Shown one piece after another: positions 16,219 to 25,173 of a stretch of DNA of 64,000 bases. The translations under genes were made by a program, and so were the position numbers. Positions within the stretch are counted from its first letter, which is position 1, and each line of letters starts with the position of its first letter. Below the pieces are notes generated by a model. It did no database searches. It was not told where the DNA came from and saw nothing but the letters and a program-made list of their open reading frames with translations. The DNA is from UBA3478 sp038134285 (GTDB taxonomy: Bacteria > Bacteroidota > Bacteroidia > Flavobacteriales > Flavobacteriaceae): assembly GCA_038134285.1 (NCBI GenBank), contig JAYPUW010000008.1, positions 1 to 64,000 of the forward strand, in the 5' to 3' direction.

Positions 16219-16788
16219 ATGTCTAAAATAGTGCTTTTTGCCTCAGGTTCAGGAACTAACGTCGAAAATATCGTTCGTTATTTTCAATCCCATAGCGAGG
16301 TTGAAATCGCCTTTGTTTTTACCAACAAAAAAGAGGCAGGAGTTTTAGAACGGTGCAAAAAACTCAAGGTTAGCGCCGCATATCTCTCAAAAGAAGCTCT
16401 AAAAAGCAAGTCTTTTTTAAATATGCTTGAACAGCTCCACCCCGACCTAATCGTTCTAGCAGGCTATCTCCTTAAGATCCCTGAACCGTGGATAACAGCC
16501 TTTCAGAAGCGCATCATCAACATTCATCCGGCCTTACTCCCCAAATATGGAGGCAAAGGGATGTATGGGGCTCACGTACATGAAGCCGTTATTGCGGCAG
16601 GCGAAAAAGAAAGCGGCATCACCATACATTATGTGAATGAACACTATGACGAAGGCGCCATCATCGCACAATACGCTCTTGAAGTCAGTCCACAAGACAC
16701 CCCGTCATCACTGGCCGAAAAAATTCATGGCCTAGAACACGAGTATTACCCGAAGATAATCGAAAAGTTACTCACTCATGCAGATTAA
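16219..16788 (+). CDS. purN: Phosphoribosylglycinamide formyltransferase
   Basis: A 189-residue folate-dependent GAR transformylase, the third step of purine synthesis. Seen: the N-terminal ASGSGTNVENIV loop, the catalytic Asn-His in NIHPALLPKYGG, and the acidic YDEGAI segment. Length is normal. TACCTTCG at 16184-16191 resembles a -7 box. It overlaps rnhA by 11 bases, and a purF-like gene follows two genes later, so this is a small purine-linked cluster. Confidence 0.95.
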   Translation: MSKIVLFASGSGTNVENIVRYFQSHSEVEIAFVFTNKKEAGVLERCKKLKVSAAYLSKEALKSKSFLNMLEQLHPDLIVLAGYLLKIPEPWITAFQKRIINIHPALLPKYGGKGMYGAHVHEAVIAAGEKESGITIHYVNEHYDEGAIIAQYALEVSPQDTPSSLAEKIHGLEHEYYPKIIEKLLTHAD

Positions 16789-17248
16789 TCTGTACACCGA
16801 CGGAGCGGCCCGCGGAAACCCAGGCCCAGGCGGATATGGTATCGTACTCGAATCGCCCGAAAAACACTACCGCAAAGAGTTTGCAGAAGGCTTTAAACAC
16901 ACCACAAATAATCGTATGGAGCTATTAGCTGTTATCGAGGGTCTCAGAAAACTACGGTCAGATGGTATGCAAGTCACCGTTTATACCGATTCGAAATACG
17001 TCGCAGATGCGGTAGAAAAAAAATGGGTCTTTGGATGGGAACAGAAAAAATTTAGAAATCGAAAGAATGCTGACCTCTGGACACAATTTCTTGTCGAATT
17101 TAGAAAGCATCAAGTGCACTTTACATGGATCAAAGGACACAACAATCACCCGCAAAACGAGCGTTGCGATGCACTAGCGGTAGCAGCATCAAAGCAAGCG
17201 AATTTAAAGGAAGATTCTGGTTTTAATGAAGGTTCTGACAACGAATAA
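16778..17248 (+). CDS. rnhA: Ribonuclease HI
   Basis: A 156-residue enzyme that cuts the RNA strand of RNA-DNA hybrids. The four catalytic acids are present in order: Asp in YTDGAARGNPGPGGYG, Glu in NNRMELLAV, Asp in YTDSKYV, and the terminal Asp in the NERCDALA segment after GHNNHP. The start overlaps purN by 11 bases. The last residues (NLKEDSGFNEGSDNE) form an acidic tail. Confidence 0.95.
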   Translation: MQINLYTDGAARGNPGPGGYGIVLESPEKHYRKEFAEGFKHTTNNRMELLAVIEGLRKLRSDGMQVTVYTDSKYVADAVEKKWVFGWEQKKFRNRKNADLWTQFLVEFRKHQVHFTWIKGHNNHPQNERCDALAVAASKQANLKEDSGFNEGSDNE

Positions 17249-17254
17249 ACCTTT

Positions 17255-17262
17255 TATATTTG
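17255..17262 (+). promoter_or_regulatory. Putative -7 box TATATTTG for the PfkB-type kinase
   Basis: An exact TAnnTTTG match 23 bases before the kinase ATG, in the short gap after rnhA. No TTG is seen at -33. Confidence 0.45.
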
Positions 17263-17284
17263 CACAAGTAGTCAAATCTAGCTC

Positions 17285-18211
17285 ATGTCAAAATTATTGG
17301 CGGTTGGTACTTTAGCATACGACGCTATTGAAACTCCCTTCGATCGCACTGAAAAAACCCTTGGGGGGTCTGTCTCGTACATCGCACTTGCTGCTATTCA
17401 TTTTAATATTGAGGTGGGAATTGTGTCGGTGATTGGTGGTGACTTTGAAGAAAAACATCTAAACCTCTTGAGAAGCAGGAACATCAATCTAGAAGGTGTT
17501 GAGCAAATTCCAGAAGGCAAAACCTTCTTTTGGTCGGGTAAGTATCACACCGACATGAATAGCCGTGACACTCTTGTAACTGAACTCAATACGCTAGCAG
17601 ATTTCAATCCGAAAGTTCCAGATCACTTTAAAGATGCCGAGGTATTATTACTCGGAAATCTGCACCCCTCAGTACAGATGAGTGTTTTGGATCAGATGGA
17701 AAAGCGCCCAAACTTGGTGATTCTAGATACAATGAACTACTGGATGGAGCATACCCCAAACCAGTTAGATGAGGTTCTAGAGCGCATCGATGTGCTTGCA
17801 ATCAATGACGAAGAGGCGCGTCTGTTATCAGGAGAATACTCTTTGGTGAAAGCAGCGAAAAAAATCCTGACCAAAGGCCCAAAATATTTAGTGATTAAAA
17901 AAGGAGAGCACGGAGCGCTGCTGTTCCACGATGATCACGTCTTTTTTGCTCCAGCTTTGCCCTTAGAAGAAGTATACGACCCTACAGGGGCGGGTGACAC
18001 TTTTGCAGGAGGGCTTTCGGCTTATCTCGCCGAATCTCGACAGATCTCATTCGATAGACTAAAGAGTGCCCTCATACATGGCGCCAATCTTGCATCGTTC
18101 TGTGTCGAAGGATTAGGAACGGGGCGAATGGAAACTCTAACACGTGATGAAATCACCACGCGATTAGAGGTATTCAGAACGCTCACCCAATGTGTCATCC
18201 AACTCGATTAA
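17285..18211 (+). CDS. PfkB-family carbohydrate or nucleoside kinase
   Basis: A 308-residue ribokinase-like kinase. Seen: the N-terminal glycine-rich TLGGSVSYIALAA, the internal AINDEEARLLSG, and the C-terminal ATP/anion-hole motif DPTGAGDTFAGG with its catalytic Asp. The substrate cannot be read from sequence; ribose, adenosine and other sugars are possible. It sits 13 bases before the PurF-like gene, an arrangement I recall from other Bacteroidota. That makes a link to purine or phosphoribosyl metabolism plausible but unproven. Confidence 0.85.
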   Translation: MSKLLAVGTLAYDAIETPFDRTEKTLGGSVSYIALAAIHFNIEVGIVSVIGGDFEEKHLNLLRSRNINLEGVEQIPEGKTFFWSGKYHTDMNSRDTLVTELNTLADFNPKVPDHFKDAEVLLLGNLHPSVQMSVLDQMEKRPNLVILDTMNYWMEHTPNQLDEVLERIDVLAINDEEARLLSGEYSLVKAAKKILTKGPKYLVIKKGEHGALLFHDDHVFFAPALPLEEVYDPTGAGDTFAGGLSAYLAESRQISFDRLKSALIHGANLASFCVEGLGTGRMETLTRDEITTRLEVFRTLTQCVIQLD

Positions 18212-18223
18212 AACCACCATCTC

Positions 18224-20122
18224 ATGAGTGATGCGATCAAACACGAATGCGGAATAGCTCTTATTCGACTGCTCAAACCACTCGAGTATTATAAAGAAAA
18301 ATACGGGTCTGCCTTCTATGCGGTAAATAAGATGTACCTCATGATGGAGAAGCAACATAATCGAGGCCAAGACGGGGCTGGTATTGCTACCATCAAATTC
18401 GATATGGAGCCTGGCGAACGCTATATCGCTCGTGTCAGATCGGCCGAAAAACAACCCATTCAAGACATCTTTGACCAGATCAACAAGCGCATTCAAGGAG
18501 TAATAGATGCCCATCCTGAACACGTTGATGATCTCGATTTCTTAAAAGAAAACGTCCCTTATCTTGGTGAGCTCATGCTCGGACATGTCCGCTATGGTAC
18601 TTTCGGACAAAACAGCATTGAAAGCGTCCATCCGTTTTTACGCCAGAACAACTGGATGCATCGTAACCTTATCATCGCCGGAAACTTCAACATGACCAAT
18701 GTAAAAGAGATGTTTGATGAACTCGTACGCATCGGTCAGCATCCAAAGGCAATGGCAGACACGGTGACGGTAATGGAGCGTATAGGACACTTCTTAGACG
18801 ACGCTGTGGCCAAGCTGTACAAAGACGCCAAGCGTGAAGGCTTCGACAAAAGACAAGCCTCGGCCATTATTGCTGAGCGCTTAGATGTCGCGCGCGTTTT
18901 GAGAAAGGCTGCCAAAAATTGGGACGGCGGATACGCCATGGCCGGCCTCATTGGGCATGGAGACTCCTTTGTCTTGAGAGATCCTGCCGGAATACGTCCG
19001 GCCTATTTCTACCAAGACGATGAGATTGTAGTCGTGGCCTCAGAACGTCCGGCGATTCAAACGGTCTTTAATGTGAAGAAAGACGAGATTCGCGAAATCA
19101 ATCCGGGTCAGGCACTCATTGTTAAGAAATCAGGAGAGGTGCGGCTAGAACAAGTATTAGAAGCCTTAGAGAAAAAAGCATGCTCGTTTGAGCGCATTTA
19201 TTTTTCAAGAGGCAGCGATGAAGACATCTATAAAGAGCGTAAGGCTCTTGGTCGCCATGTGTTCAATCGTGTGAGCGACGCCATTGATGGTGATCTGTTC
19301 AACACCGTATTCTCCTACATCCCAAACACAGCAGAAACCTCTTTCTTAGGGCTGATTTCTGAGGCACAAACACGCCTCAACAAATTCAAAAAGGCTCAAA
19401 TTTTAGAGAAAGGCAGTAGCATGTCTGAAGAAGAGCTTGATGACTTACTTATGGTCCGTCCGCGGATTGAAAAAGTGGCCATCAAGGATGCTAAACTGAG
19501 AACCTTTATTACCCAAGACAGTAGTCGTGACGATTTGGTCGCTCACGTATACGATATCACCTATGGCTCGGTAAACCCCACCGACAATCTGGTCATCATA
19601 GACGACAGCATCGTACGCGGAACTACCCTAAAAAAGTCAATCTTAAGGATGCTAGACCGTCTCGATCCAAAACAGATTGTAGTGGTGTCGTCTGCGCCTC
19701 AAATCCGCTATCCAGATTGTTACGGGATCGACATGGCGCGCCTAGAAGACTTTATTGCCTTTAGAGCGGCAATAGCCTTACATAAAGAGCGCAATACTGA
19801 GGGGCAACTCAAAGAAATTTACGCGAAGTGTGTCGCGAGTCTAGAGAAAGAGGCAAGCGAAGTGGTGAATCATGTGAAAGAAGTATATGCTCCGTTCACC
19901 TCTGAAGAACTCGATCAGAAAATTGCAGAACTCCTTCGTCCTAGCGAAATGAAAGCTCCAGTTAAAATTCTATTTCAGACCATTGAAGACCTTCACAAGG
20001 CTTGTCCTGAAAACAAAGGAGATTGGTATTTCACAGGGAACTACCCTACTCCAGGAGGGAGCAAGGTAGTCAACCGTGCATTTATGAATTTCTTTGAAGG
20101 GAAACGCTCTCGAGCGTACTAA
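18224..20122 (+). CDS. Long-form amidophosphoribosyltransferase (PurF-like)
   Basis: A 632-residue protein, well over the roughly 470-500 residues of classical PurF. It has a class II glutamine amidotransferase domain with the probable nucleophile Cys9 in KHECGIAL, preceded by a short leader that would need processing, and a conserved HNRGQDGAGIA segment. The phosphoribosyltransferase domain carries the PRPP loop VIIDDSIVRGTT. The extra length lies in a linker around residues 330-430 and a C-terminal extension. It probably catalyses the first committed step of purine synthesis. A second, classical purF may exist elsewhere, and in that case this paralogue could have a divergent role. Confidence 0.85.
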   Translation: MSDAIKHECGIALIRLLKPLEYYKEKYGSAFYAVNKMYLMMEKQHNRGQDGAGIATIKFDMEPGERYIARVRSAEKQPIQDIFDQINKRIQGVIDAHPEHVDDLDFLKENVPYLGELMLGHVRYGTFGQNSIESVHPFLRQNNWMHRNLIIAGNFNMTNVKEMFDELVRIGQHPKAMADTVTVMERIGHFLDDAVAKLYKDAKREGFDKRQASAIIAERLDVARVLRKAAKNWDGGYAMAGLIGHGDSFVLRDPAGIRPAYFYQDDEIVVVASERPAIQTVFNVKKDEIREINPGQALIVKKSGEVRLEQVLEALEKKACSFERIYFSRGSDEDIYKERKALGRHVFNRVSDAIDGDLFNTVFSYIPNTAETSFLGLISEAQTRLNKFKKAQILEKGSSMSEEELDDLLMVRPRIEKVAIKDAKLRTFITQDSSRDDLVAHVYDITYGSVNPTDNLVIIDDSIVRGTTLKKSILRMLDRLDPKQIVVVSSAPQIRYPDCYGIDMARLEDFIAFRAAIALHKERNTEGQLKEIYAKCVASLEKEASEVVNHVKEVYAPFTSEELDQKIAELLRPSEMKAPVKILFQTIEDLHKACPENKGDWYFTGNYPTPGGSKVVNRAFMNFFEGKRSRAY

Positions 20123-20138
20123 GCCTTAAGGCTAGAAA

Positions 20139-20747
20139 TTATTTTCCAGCAGCGTAAAGCTCGCTTACTTTATCCCAGTTGATCACATTAAAGAACGCAT
20201 TGATGTAATCAGGGCGTCTATTTTGGTAGTTTAGGTAATAAGCGTGCTCCCAAACATCTAATCCTAAGATCGGAGTTCCTTCACAGCTTACCCCTGGCAT
20301 AAGTGGATTGTCTTGGTTCGGAGTTGAGCATACTTCAACAGCTCCTCCTTTGTGTACACACAACCAAGCCCATCCTGAGCCAAATTGGGTTGCAGCAGCG
20401 TTGCTAAAAGCGTCTTTGAAGCCCTTAAATGAACCGTATGCCTTGTCAATAGCAGAGGCAAGATCTCCACTAGGAGCTCCACCACCGTTAGGACTCATAA
20501 CCTCCCAGAACAAATTGTGGTTGTAATAACCTCCTCCATTGTTACGAAGGGCTCCATTGCCCATGTCTAAGCCTTTTAGAATATCGGTAATGGACTTACC
20601 CTCATTTGCAGTGCCTTCTACAGCGGCATTTAACTTCGCCGTGTACCCTGCATGGTGTTTTCCGTGGTGAATTTCCATCGTGCGCGCATCGATATGCGGC
20701 TCAAGTGCATCGTGTGCATAAGGTAAATTGGGTAATTCAAATGACAT
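20139..20747 (-). CDS. sodA: Superoxide dismutase, Mn-type or cambialistic
   Basis: A 202-residue Fe/Mn superoxide dismutase that converts superoxide to peroxide and oxygen. Metal ligands are visible: His in MEIHHGKHH, His in YYNHNLFWE, and the Asp and His in DVWEHAYYLNY. The NNGGG ahead of the second ligand and the NQD segment following the GSGWAWL stretch resemble Mn-type rather than Fe-type enzymes. There is no signal peptide, so it is cytosolic. It is convergent with the PurF-like gene. Confidence 0.93.
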   Translation of the reverse strand: MSFELPNLPYAHDALEPHIDARTMEIHHGKHHAGYTAKLNAAVEGTANEGKSITDILKGLDMGNGALRNNGGGYYNHNLFWEVMSPNGGGAPSGDLASAIDKAYGSFKGFKDAFSNAAATQFGSGWAWLCVHKGGAVEVCSTPNQDNPLMPGVSCEGTPILGLDVWEHAYYLNYQNRRPDYINAFFNVINWDKVSELYAAGK

Positions 20748-20777
20748 AGGTATCTGTTTTTAAGATGAGTAGTTCTA

Positions 20778-20785
20778 CAAAAATA
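20778..20785 (-). promoter_or_regulatory. Putative -7 box TATTTTTG for sodA
   Basis: Minus-strand TATTTTTG is an exact TAnnTTTG match 30 bases before the sodA ATG, in the divergent gap with the AddA-like gene. Confidence 0.4.
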
Positions 20786-20815
20786 AGGCTAAAGTGTGTA
20801 CTTTGCATACAGTAG

Positions 20816-23800
20816 ATGTTTATAGAGGCTCCCTTTCAAATTTATAGTGCTGCTGCGGGTTCTGGTAAGACCTACACCCTGGCTAAAACCTATTTGGGGC
20901 TACTACTTCGCTCTTCAGATACTCGGAATTTTCAGCACATCTTAGCCCTCACCTTTACGAATAAGGCAGCAGCTGAAATGAAAGAGCGCGTACTCTCTAG
21001 CTTACATTATTTTGCCTATGCGAAAGAAGGATTGTCTGCCTCAAAAGAATCTATGCTTAAAGAGCTCTCATATAGCCTCGGGCTTTCGAGAACCTCTATT
21101 CAAAAAAGATCTAAGACCCTTTTAATGGAGATCTTGCACAATTACGCAGGATTTGAACTGACCACTATAGACGCATTTACCCATAAGCTAATCAGAAGCT
21201 TTGCCTTAGATCTAGCGCTCAATCCAGGGTTTGAGGTCACGCTAGAGCCCATGAATTACTTGAGAGAGGCCATTGAAGAATTAATCGATGAACTTCAAGA
21301 TAATCCTCAACTTGAAGAGCTGCTGCGAACCATGACCCTCTCCCTCATAGATCAAGAAAAGTCGTTTGACATAGTAAGATCTCTGTTAGATTTTAGCAAA
21401 GAGCTGCTCAACGAGGCATCAAGAATACGTTTTGAAGAAAACGCCATCGACCTTGAGAGCGTGCTCGACATACAGAAACTTCTTAATGAGAAATGCCGGC
21501 AAAAAGAAAAAGAGGTTGAACAGAACGCCTCATTACTGCTAAATGAAATCAAAGCGGCCGGGGGCAACGAAGTCTTCAAGGTGAATATTCTAGACCATCT
21601 TTCGGCTATGGCTGAAGGAAGGCTTGATGAACCCAAATTGATGGGTGAAACCGTACTTAAGCAACTTAAAGAGGCTGCTTATTTCAAAAAGGACAAAGAA
21701 CTCTCAGCAGCACTTCAAGAAAACATCCAGAAGACCTATCCAGATTTAGTAGGAGCCCTTGATGAGAGAAGTCGTATTCAATCGATTTCAAAACAAATCG
21801 GAAGCTTTGCGCTTATGGGCCGAATATTCGAATTATACCAGTCGGTATTAAAAAGAAGAGAGGTACTACCTATAGCCGAATTCAATGCACTTATCAGTGC
21901 GGCCATTTCAGATCAGCCCGCTCCCTACATCTATGAGCGTATCGGCTCAAAATACCGATACTTTTTTATTGATGAATTTCAAGACACATCGGTATTTCAA
22001 TGGAATAACCTAAAGCCCTTATTGGCTTCTATAGTAGCCTCATCAGAATCCATTGACGAAGGCTTAGCCTTTATTGTAGGAGACGCAAAGCAGTCTATCT
22101 ACCGCTGGAGAGGCGGAGATGTCGAACAGTTCATTCGACTGTACGCCCATGGGGCAAACGACTTCTCAAAGTCTGCTACCGCAGCCAATCTTGACACGAA
22201 CTACAGAAGCGCCTCAACCCTCATAAACTTCAACAATCAGCTCTTTTCTCTTGGAGCACAAGCGCTAACCAATAGCTATTATCAAGACCTTTACCAAAAT
22301 ACAAGCCGCCAATGCATCCCTCATCACCGCTCACAAGAAGAGGGCTTTGTGGGTGTACGCCTTATAGACCGCAGCGAGGAGGCTAAGGTCGACCTTCAAT
22401 TAAAAGCGCTTCGAGAAGATATAAAGCGATGCATTACAGCCGGATACATGCTCAAGGATATGGCTGTTTTAGTTTCCAAAAATGCTGAAGCCTCAATGGT
22501 GGCCCACCACCTGATGGATAAAGGCTTTGAGGTCATCTCATCAGAGGCCCTTGACCTTAAACTCAACGAGCGCATCAAAGTCGTTATAGCACTCATGCGC
22601 TATACCCTTGAACCTTCTAACGCATTATATGCTTTTGAGGTCGTAGACGGCATTGAATGCCACCACCCAGAACGGTTCGAGCGTGTACAAAAGGCCCTCA
22701 GCGATCAAGGCAAACGACGAATATATAGTTTTGAGCAGTATTTGAGTACACACGAAATCGCCCTTGAAGAACTCATCAAAAAGAATCCCTATGTGTTTGT
22801 GAAGGCGGTGATCGATAATTTGCCCTTCAGTACTGTTGAGGGATCAGCCGCTCAAGCCGGTCAAACCGATGCAGCCTTTTGCAATTATTTACTTGAGCTT
22901 GTTTATGAAAGACAACAACAGAGAGGAGAAGGGATTCACGAATTTCTTAATTATTACGACAGTCAAGAGGCGCTTTTTTTGCCCTTGCCAGAAAACACCG
23001 AGGCTATTCGGATCACCACCGTTCACAAATCAAAAGGGCTAGAATTCGAAGTGGTGTTTTACCCTTTTGCCGTAGAACGTTCTCGTTCATTGAATGCCGA
23101 AAAAGATTGGCTCGAGGTGTCAGACCTGCTCCCGATCCGACACATGCTGCTACCTCTGTCATCTAAAACCGTAAAGGGTCACGCTACATCAGAGGCGATT
23201 TATGAGAACGAACGAATGAGAACAGAGCTCGACCATCTCAACCAATTTTACGTCGCCTGTACGCGTGCCAAACAAGCACTTTTTATCTACACTGAAACGC
23301 CCTCATCAAGCAAAGAAGGCATACACTATCCGGCATTGTTAAACAGCTGTTTAGCGTCTCATTATGCTGATCATTTTAACGGCAATGTGGCAGATATTGG
23401 GCTTTTAAAAGCCCAAGGGCTAGGCGAGCCACTTGAGACAGAAAACCAGATTCAGTTCGTAACAACCACCGAACCCCTCTCGTTCGAATTATCGTACCCA
23501 GAACCTGTACTTCAAGAAGCGCAACTCTTGGGCACTTTATTTCATGAGTTCATGAGTCATATCAATAATATAGAATCTTTAGAAGGTGCTATGGATTCGC
23601 TAAAAGACAAAGCCAATATAGAACAGCTCAAGCAATGCGAAATATGGGCTAATGAAATATTGACGCATACTGAACTTAATACCTATTACAAAAAGGAGGT
23701 CTGGGCCAAAAACGAAGCAAAACTTCTCGATCCGTCTGGTAGCATCGCGATTCCAGATCGGCTAGTGAAGATCGAAAACGACTACACGCTTATTGAATAC

Positions 23801-23956
23801 AAAACGGGCCTTCCATCACCCAAGCATTTAGAGCAAGTCAATCAGTACAGTGACCTAATCAATCGGCTCGATCCATCGGGTCACTGCAGCGTAAAACAGC
23901 GCTTCATTCTTTATCTTAGTGTAAACGAAAAAGGACTTGAGGTTCACTCCATTTAA
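20816..23956 (+). CDS. UvrD/AddA-like helicase-nuclease
   Basis: A 1046-residue superfamily 1 helicase fused to a C-terminal PD-(D/E)XK nuclease, the AddA/RecB arrangement for double-strand break processing. Seen: Walker A SAAAGSGKT at residues 11-19, LALTFTNKAAAEMKERV, motif II FFIDEFQDTS, GDAKQSIYRWRGG, motif VI-like YVACTRAKQAL, and the nuclease core LIEYKTG near residue 1000. An AddB-like nuclease lies two genes downstream, so the pair is probably one enzyme split by kbl and an ompA-type gene. It likely loads RecA, which is also encoded in this window. Confidence 0.9.
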   Translation: MFIEAPFQIYSAAAGSGKTYTLAKTYLGLLLRSSDTRNFQHILALTFTNKAAAEMKERVLSSLHYFAYAKEGLSASKESMLKELSYSLGLSRTSIQKRSKTLLMEILHNYAGFELTTIDAFTHKLIRSFALDLALNPGFEVTLEPMNYLREAIEELIDELQDNPQLEELLRTMTLSLIDQEKSFDIVRSLLDFSKELLNEASRIRFEENAIDLESVLDIQKLLNEKCRQKEKEVEQNASLLLNEIKAAGGNEVFKVNILDHLSAMAEGRLDEPKLMGETVLKQLKEAAYFKKDKELSAALQENIQKTYPDLVGALDERSRIQSISKQIGSFALMGRIFELYQSVLKRREVLPIAEFNALISAAISDQPAPYIYERIGSKYRYFFIDEFQDTSVFQWNNLKPLLASIVASSESIDEGLAFIVGDAKQSIYRWRGGDVEQFIRLYAHGANDFSKSATAANLDTNYRSASTLINFNNQLFSLGAQALTNSYYQDLYQNTSRQCIPHHRSQEEGFVGVRLIDRSEEAKVDLQLKALREDIKRCITAGYMLKDMAVLVSKNAEASMVAHHLMDKGFEVISSEALDLKLNERIKVVIALMRYTLEPSNALYAFEVVDGIECHHPERFERVQKALSDQGKRRIYSFEQYLSTHEIALEELIKKNPYVFVKAVIDNLPFSTVEGSAAQAGQTDAAFCNYLLELVYERQQQRGEGIHEFLNYYDSQEALFLPLPENTEAIRITTVHKSKGLEFEVVFYPFAVERSRSLNAEKDWLEVSDLLPIRHMLLPLSSKTVKGHATSEAIYENERMRTELDHLNQFYVACTRAKQALFIYTETPSSSKEGIHYPALLNSCLASHYADHFNGNVADIGLLKAQGLGEPLETENQIQFVTTTEPLSFELSYPEPVLQEAQLLGTLFHEFMSHINNIESLEGAMDSLKDKANIEQLKQCEIWANEILTHTELNTYYKKEVWAKNEAKLLDPSGSIAIPDRLVKIENDYTLIEYKTGLPSPKHLEQVNQYSDLINRLDPSGHCSVKQRFILYLSVNEKGLEVHSI

Positions 23957-23967
23957 CTTTTCAATCT

Positions 23968-25164
23968 ATGTATCCAAAAGCATTCCAAAAGCAATTGCAA
24001 GACACTCTTGACGAATTAAAAGATCAGGGGTTATTCAAGACAGAACGCGTCATTACTTCAAAGCAAGGAGCAGAAATTATTCTAGATTCAGGACAAGAAG
24101 TCCTGAATTTCTGTGCCAATAATTACCTAGGTCTCTCTTCGCATCCTGAAGTGATTCAAGCAGCGAAAGACACGCTAGACTCACATGGATTCGGTATGTC
24201 GTCAGTGCGTTTTATTTGCGGTACTCAAGACATCCACAAAAAGTTAGAGGCAGAGATCGCCCATTTTTACGGTACAGAAGACACCATCTTGTACGCTGCG
24301 GCTTTTGACGCCAATGGGGGTCTTTTTGAACCACTTTTGGGCCCTGAAGACGCCATTGTTTCAGACAGCCTTAACCACGCCTCAATAATCGATGGGGTTC
24401 GCCTGTGCAAGGCAAAACGTTACCGCTACGAGAACGGAAACATGGAAGACCTTGAGACTCAACTCAAACAGGCACGCCAAGATGGTTCCCAGACCATTAT
24501 GATTGTAACCGATGGGGTTTTCTCTATGGACGGTCTGGTTGCTCCCCTAAACCAGGTTTGTGACCTTGCCGAAAGCTATGAAGCCCTTGTTGCCATTGAC
24601 GAATGCCATGCGGCAGGTTTCATCGGTGAAACAGGAATTGGAACACTTGAAGACAAAGAAGTCTTAGGCAGAATAGATATTATTACCGGAACACTGGGTA
24701 AAGCATTAGGCGGTGCCATGGGCGGATACACCACCGGAAAAAAAGAGATTATTGCACTGTTAAGACAGCGTTCTAGACCTTATTTATTTTCGAATTCTCT
24801 TGCGCCAAATATCATCGGGGCATCTCTTAAGGTATTCGAACTGCTCAAGCGTGATAACAGCCTAGTTCAGCAGCTCAAAGAGAATACCGCTTATTTCAAA
24901 AAACGCATGAAAGAGGCCAAGTTTGATATTGTCGACGGAGACTCGGCCATCGTTCCTGTAATGCTTTACGACGCGAAGCTAGCGCAGCAAATGGCAGAGA
25001 AGCTTTTAGAACAAGGTATTTATGTAATTGGCTTTTTCTTTCCGGTGGTGCCAAAAGGCAAGGCCCGTATTCGCGTGCAGTTGTCGGCTGCTCACACAAG
25101 AGCCCATCTCGATAAGGCCATTGAGGCCTTTATTGCGGTCGGAAAAGAATTGAATGTTATTTAA
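23968..25164 (+). CDS. kbl: Glycine C-acetyltransferase (2-amino-3-ketobutyrate CoA ligase)
   Basis: A 398-residue PLP enzyme of the alpha-oxoamine synthase family, converting 2-amino-3-ketobutyrate and CoA to glycine and acetyl-CoA in threonine breakdown. Seen: NFCANNYLGLSSHPEV, SVRFICGTQDIHKKLE, the Asp of AIDECHAAGFIG, and the PLP lysine in TLGKALGGAMGG. The SVRFICGTQ segment is typical of Kbl rather than BioF. It starts 11 bases after the AddA-like gene with no obvious promoter, although its metabolism is unrelated. Confidence 0.93.
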   Translation: MYPKAFQKQLQDTLDELKDQGLFKTERVITSKQGAEIILDSGQEVLNFCANNYLGLSSHPEVIQAAKDTLDSHGFGMSSVRFICGTQDIHKKLEAEIAHFYGTEDTILYAAAFDANGGLFEPLLGPEDAIVSDSLNHASIIDGVRLCKAKRYRYENGNMEDLETQLKQARQDGSQTIMIVTDGVFSMDGLVAPLNQVCDLAESYEALVAIDECHAAGFIGETGIGTLEDKEVLGRIDIITGTLGKALGGAMGGYTTGKKEIIALLRQRSRPYLFSNSLAPNIIGASLKVFELLKRDNSLVQQLKENTAYFKKRMKEAKFDIVDGDSAIVPVMLYDAKLAQQMAEKLLEQGIYVIGFFFPVVPKGKARIRVQLSAAHTRAHLDKAIEAFIAVGKELNVI

Positions 25165-25173
25165 TCCTATCAT

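Noticed and set aside
20122..20133. Palindrome AGCCTTAAGGCT between the PurF-like and sodA stops
   Set aside because: Short, with no adjacent T-run on either strand, so not convincing as a terminator.
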